From Cannabis sativa (lineage: Eukaryota > Streptophyta > Magnoliopsida > Rosales > Cannabaceae): a DNA stretch of 64,000 bases. How positions within the stretch are numbered: the stretch's first letter is position 1; every line of letters starts with the position of its first letter. The stretch covers positions 23,635,280-23,699,279 of the forward strand of contig NC_083605.1 in NCBI RefSeq assembly GCF_029168945.1, written 5' to 3'. This document shows positions 59,460 to 64,000 of the stretch, one piece after another. The notes below the pieces were generated by a model that was given only the letters and a program-made list of their open reading frames with translations, made no database searches and had not been told where the DNA came from. The position numbers and the translations under genes are program-made.

Positions 59460-60970
59460 ATCTACCACTGATCAAACTCTCACTACCCAGTACCACTCTT
59501 GACACTTCCTTCTTTGCCCTTGAAATTTACACACCTTTTTAAGTTTATGTATTGTGACAAAAATTACACTAATAATGGTTGAATTTGTGGCGAAGTAAAC
59601 ACATAATAATTGGTTGTTTTGTGCAAGTATACATTAATTGATAAATTCTTGCTTATTTTTCACAGAGTTAAGATTAGGATCAAGGTCCTTCATCTCTGTG
59701 CTTCAGTCTGATCCAACATTAATTATACATTAATTGATAAATTCTTGCTTATTTCCAATAGTTTTCACACTAAAATTTTAATTTTATGTTTCTAGATTTC
59801 AATAATTGGACACTAACTAAGCTAATTGAGGCAATTTTTCATGCAGTAATTTTATAAGCATAATTTAGGCACATAAATACTTAATTCATCGTATTCATAT
59901 AATACGTCAAACATCAGCTATTTAACATATGTAGCAATTCAAGTCGAATCTGAGTCCAACACACTAATAATTTCAATGTTTTACTTGACGTGTTTATTAC
60001 GTGAGTTTGAGTTGGAGGGAGTAAATTTTGAGGGAATATGAAACCCAAGTATTGGAGGGGATTAATATTACCACCATTTAAATTTAAAAAGTGGGGCCAC
60101 TTAGAAACACAAACCTTATTAATGAAAATTTAATTTACCAAACATGCGTTAAGTTGATCCCGTATCATCTTGTGTACATCAAGAAATTAACTCATCATAT
60201 TTTGCAATTTTGCTCCCTCTAATATTATTTTTTTAATAATTATAAATAAAACTAAAAAAATCCAGTTTTCATAGGTCATACAAGTCTTTAAAACTTTAAA
60301 ATTCCAACATAACAAAATGAGTATTAATTGAAATAGAGACACGTTTCCAAGAACCACTCAGGGTCTGCATCATCAATTAAAAACTGTAAACAAAATTGCT
60401 TTTGTAGGCATTGGAAGACTTTTATCACCAGACTGACCATAATAAACATGACCAACTTATAACTGATGAAAAATTAGCTAAAAGAAAACAGCTGAAGTAA
60501 AATAACTAATTTCGTTTTTATCCTAGTCTCATCTACCATTTTGTCCCAAGGGTGGAATGCTGTAATCTCGTTTCATGTTCATAGTGGAGAAGAGAATATC
60601 CTAAGGGCAGTTCAAAGAGATTTAGGGTCAAGTTTTTTTATCTGAACCTCTATAATTTTTTTGGGGATCTTTATTATTTTCTTGATCTTTATTTCTGCAA
60701 AGTATAGGTGAAACTTGTGTGAGGGAGGTCTACTCCTAACACATATAAATTTATTATTACTGATACGACTACGTTAAGACACGCCTAAGCATTATCTATC
60801 TACATACAAATCTACAGCTTCATTTTTTTCATTTCTCTAATATTTCTATAATGTTGAACTTTCTACTTTCCAAAAAAAGGAAAGAAAAATACAAAAGCAA
60901 ATCTTATAAAACAGACAAAAGATAGGCTAAATCAAACGTAATTTAAAAATTAATACATGAGCAAAAGGAG
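59460..60970. promoter_or_regulatory. Upstream region of the GDPD gene
   Basis: Presumed promoter on the minus side. ACATTAATTGATAAATTCTTGCTTATTT-type sequence is duplicated at about 59631 and 59727. No coding sequence recognised; the rest is AT-rich. Confidence 0.4.
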
Positions 60971-60972
60971 TT

Positions 60973-61155
60973 ACCTAATATGATCAGAGTGATGAGAGAG
61001 AAAGTGGAGGGCAGAGGCTGAGTGCGACGTGGACTCGAAGTTGAGGGAGAAAAGAAGAATGCGTCTGTTGATTGGGTCCAACCTGGGCTCTCGGCGGATG
61101 GTGATGGTTGTGCCGTGGCGGAGTCGTTGCAGACGGAGTTCTAGCGGGGTTTACT
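60973..61155 (-). other. Exon-like GC-rich open stretch, unidentified
   Basis: On - strand a frame stays open for about 57 codons, after stops near 61150, and ends at HHSDHIR just before GTAACT, a plausible donor site. Its base composition differs from the AT-rich flanks. There is no ATG in frame and I do not recognise the sequence. It may be a displaced exon, a leader exon or chance. Confidence 0.25.
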
Positions 61156-61381
61156 ATATGCTAAGGGAAATTGAGATGGCTCCTAAGATTGGGACTTTAG
61201 GCGCCTTGCTTCAATTGAGAGTATTTGTTGTGAAATAGGTTGCTGATTTGTTAAAGTGTCAACTAAGAGACAGATATTAACACACTTTTAGGCCACATGG
61301 TAAATACTGTGGGACTTGGCTTTCGAAAAGGAAATTTAACATATCTATATATTATTTACAAAGTAATTATAAAAAAGACCT
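61156..61381. other. Short non-coding interval
   Basis: Nothing recognised. Confidence 0.4.
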
Positions 61382-61629
61382 ATAAAATATAAGGAAACGA
61401 TTTTGTCTCGTAATGTACTTTTACGGAATGTATTTAGTGATATATTACATGGGTCTCAAGGTACATTAGATGGATCTCAAGGTACGTTACTATTTTTTAA
61501 CTCTAATTACCCCTAGATCAACCCTAGCCCTCAGATCAAACAATTCCTCCATCTAACGGCTGTCGTACATCACGAAATACATTCTGTAAAAGTATATCAT
61601 GGAACAAAATCGTGTCCCATAAAATATAA
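61382..61629. mobile_element. MULE-type MITE, 226 bp, target duplication ATAAAATATAA
   Basis: Element 61393-61618, flanked by the perfect 11-bp repeat ATAAAATATAA (61382-61392 and 61619-61629). Inverted ends of about 50 bp: GGAAACGATTTTGTCTCG... against the reversed GGGACACGATTTTGTTCC..., both continuing with TACTTTTAC-GAATGTATTT. No coding capacity. Confidence 0.88.
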
Positions 61630-63600
61630 TATGACACAAATACATACAATATTTATTAATATATCATAATTTTAATTGTATTCCATAATTATTCTTTTTT
61701 TTTAGATAAAATACTATTATATTATATTAATTGTAAAGTTAAAATACAATAGACATTAACGGTAGAGACATTTCCTCTAACCATAAACAATTAGTTTCCT
61801 CGAGACGTTTTCCTACTCACCCAGCATCCAAGTTGACGTCACATGTCAACCTGAGCGCTGGATGTCTACCTAAGTGTTAGGCCCAGAACAACCTTCAGTA
61901 TAATGATTATAACTCACTCAATATTGATCTAATTGACTTGATTCAACTTGCGTTTCGAAGCTATTTTAATGCTCTATGATCAAGTCATGTCTCACACTCA
62001 AATCACAATTCTAAAGTATAGACTCCAAATTTCACCCCAAGGGAGTTGCAAAGTTAAGCTACAACTTACTTGAAATAGATCCCGCAGGCGCGACTCAAGC
62101 TCCAAAAACTGACGACCGACCTTTGGAGTCAATTTCACTGTTAGATCATCATCTACGATCAAAAATCACTTAAATGTATTATTCTATATTTTTTGGATGA
62201 CTTTATTGTCATTTTAATAAGACTTCATTCCCTATAAAATGAGAGCTCCATTTTTTTAAGTTTAGAAAAGTAGTCATAAGGTCAGAGCATCTCTCTCTAG
62301 TTTCTCTTTTTTAAAAATTAGAGTATCGAGACTTACCTATTTTTCTGTAATCCATATTGTGAGAAATAAAACTCGAAGTAGACGTAATTTTATTACTGTC
62401 GTAATATAGAGAGTGAACTACTATAAAATCTTGTGTCTCTCATATATATACTTAACTTATTGTTGACCGAGATTTTCGGCAACTATTGAAATATGATTAT
62501 AGTAGTGAGCTGTAAGAAAGCGAGATGAGGATTTTTACGTGGTTGGGGCGTTAATGAGCCTTAGTCCACGAGTCTTTGTTATTAATGGATGTGTTTAATA
62601 CAGATTCCACACTTGAGGGAATGTTGTCCTCATAAATACAGAGAATGTTCTTGGTGAGTATTTTCTCTTCTTGCTCATATGCAACCCAAGATTCTCGACC
62701 CCATTAAATGAGTTTTGAGGGGGTATTTATAGTGTTTTGGTGGGGTAATCCCTAGAATTGTTCTTACAAATGTATCTGTAAGTATCCATAAAGTTAGGTA
62801 TTCCCAATGAATATACCACGGGTGATGCATGGTCAAATCCCTAGGTGCTGTAGGGTTTTTATGAGGAATGTCCTTTTTGCCTTGTGATTGACGTGACTCT
62901 TCGCAGAGTAGCCGTCGCTAGACTTAAATGATCATTACTGTGGCGCTGCTGTTTGGGGGTTGTGCCGTCAGACTTTATTGCGTGTTACAGTCCCAACACG
63001 CTTCCTCCCATGCGGCATTAAATGCGACTTGATTGCTCAGGAGAGGCCTGACACATCCCGGAGAGGCTTCATGCTATGCGAGCTTCCGGGAGTACCTTGT
63101 ACTCCGGGTGCCTCCTCCGGGACCTATGCCCAGGGTGCTTCCTTGTGGCGTGCAAAGACTTATCAAATATTTACAAGTTATCTGATCCACGTGTCCCTAT
63201 TCGACTGGTCCACGTATTTTGGGCGAATTCAGGGGTAACACTTATAAATTCATACTCGCCAATCTAATAAGCAGATGTGATCCACAAATTTGTGTTCATT
63301 AAGAGAGATTTTCTTAATAAAATATATTTATTTAGTGAGATATTTAGTGTAAATTATTAAAATTATTGCCCAAAAAATAAAATATTATACACTAAATTAA
63401 TATAAATTTTAGACCAAATTAATATAATCATTAGATGGTCTTATACACTTCCTAATTCTACCATGGTTATGTATTTACTTATATGATGGAAGTTGATTTA
63501 TTTGTTTAGTGCAAAAGAATACGTGGGGAGAATACAATTCTTATAATTTTTTTATTTCAAGTTTCAAATGACCCTGTTAGAAATTAATTATATAATAATA
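61630..63600. mobile_element. Probable LTR-retrotransposon debris
   Basis: 61860-62470 reads like a plant Ty3 LTR: a TATA-like ataaaat stretch, then 'gagaaataaaactcgaag' and 'CTACTATAAAATCTTGTGTC' near the end. 62490-63240 holds GC-richer sequence with 'TTTTTACGTGGTTGGGGCG', a TATA-like TATTTATAGTG at about 62728, and CCGGG-rich phrases near 63055-63130. No matched LTR pair or target duplication was found, so class and limits are uncertain. Confidence 0.4.
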
Positions 63601-63857
63601 ATAAAAATAAAGTATTAAGGAATGTTGGGATCCAATGGTAGAGAGAGGAGCATTGATCAGCGGCTGAAAAAGCAGTTAAGACATATAGTTGTAAAATTAA
63701 GAGCTCGCGCTCTTTCTCATCTTATTTCATTTCTCCAGTTTTATTTTATTTGTAGCATTAGAAATAGTCGAGGAGGAGAGAGAGAGAGAGAAAATAATAA
63801 TAATAAAAAAAACATCTTTGAAGGTGGTGGTTGTGGCAGTTTCATAGAAAACCAAAA
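63601..63857 (+). promoter_or_regulatory. 5' region of the partial gene at 63858
   Basis: A GAGA-rich tract (about 63770-63793) and an AAT-rich stretch immediately precede the ATG, typical of plant 5' leaders. Confidence 0.4.
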
Positions 63858-64000
63858 ATGGCGTACAGAAGAAGGCAAGGAATCACGAGAGCCTCAACCT
63901 TTAAAGAAGAAATTCATCATCCTCTAAACGATGTCGTCGAGAATCATTCATCTTCAACCTCTTCGTCTTCTTCGTCTCTTGCTGCTAAAGCCATTCGAGC
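63858..64000 (+). CDS. Start of an unidentified protein gene (partial, runs off the window)
   Basis: An ATG at 63858 in context AAAAATGGCG opens a frame of 47 codons to the window edge. It begins MAYRRRQG, then has [17 protein letters not shown], a serine-rich run, and SLAAKAIRA at the edge. The good start context, the preceding leader-like sequence and the higher G+C than the flanks support a real first exon. I do not recognise the family with confidence and infer no function. Only the N-terminus is visible. Confidence 0.6.
   Translation, partial: MAYRRRQGITRASTFKEEIHHPLNDVVENHSSSTSSSSSSLAAKAIR

Noticed and set aside
59460..59468. GDPD start nine bases upstream
   Set aside because: The codon there is GTG; the first in-frame ATG is at 59459.

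Overview
This is nuclear DNA from a flowering plant, most likely a eudicot. The evidence is AT-rich intergenic sequence, split genes with GT-AG introns, and plant transposon classes: Athila and chromovirus-type Ty3, copia, plant LINEs, hAT and MULE miniature elements. I cannot fix the species from sequence alone.

Three complete protein genes are supported. A ten-exon PIN-LIKES auxin carrier lies on + (18835-25785). A single-exon RING-H2 ubiquitin ligase with a C-terminal membrane segment lies on - (32926-34632). An eight-exon membrane-anchored glycerophosphodiester phosphodiesterase lies on - (52114-59459). A fourth gene begins at the right edge (63858) and runs off the window. The genes are unrelated in function and independently transcribed, with no sign of clustering by pathway.

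Layout. 1-14755: an old LINE split by three LTRs of one family: a truncated LTR at the window edge, an intact 10.2-kb non-coding element (2368-12531) and a solo LTR (12612-14513). 15292-15993: a separate 5'-truncated LINE. 16086-18290: a hAT element and a MULE MITE. 18290-25785: the PILS gene, with a Ty3 relic in intron 5. 27538-31845: three hAT elements, one carrying a fourth copy of the LTR family. 32926-34632: the RING gene. 36900-38593: GC-rich palindromic and tandem repeats plus another hAT element. 39091-39745: a direct duplication. 40794-47882: an Athila-type element with one 5' LTR and an uninterrupted 1812-codon gag-pol frame. 48148-50668: a long-TIR MULE. 51111-51522: a second copy of the 17.4-kb MITE family. 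52114-59459: the GDPD gene, whose introns hold copia and LINE relics. 61393-61618: a small MULE MITE. The remainder to 63857 looks like retrotransposon debris.

Most of the window is transposon sequence. Exact target-site duplications could be read for twelve insertions (5 bp for LTR elements, 8 bp for hAT, 9-11 bp for MULEs, about 16 bp for a LINE), so boundaries and nesting order are well supported. I saw no rRNA, tRNA or CRISPR array and no clearly new biological system. The most unusual items are the repeated hits of one LTR family on one LINE, the non-coding 10-kb element with near-identical LTRs, the intact Athila frame without a visible 3' LTR, and the palindromic GC-rich array at 37.4-37.9 kb.
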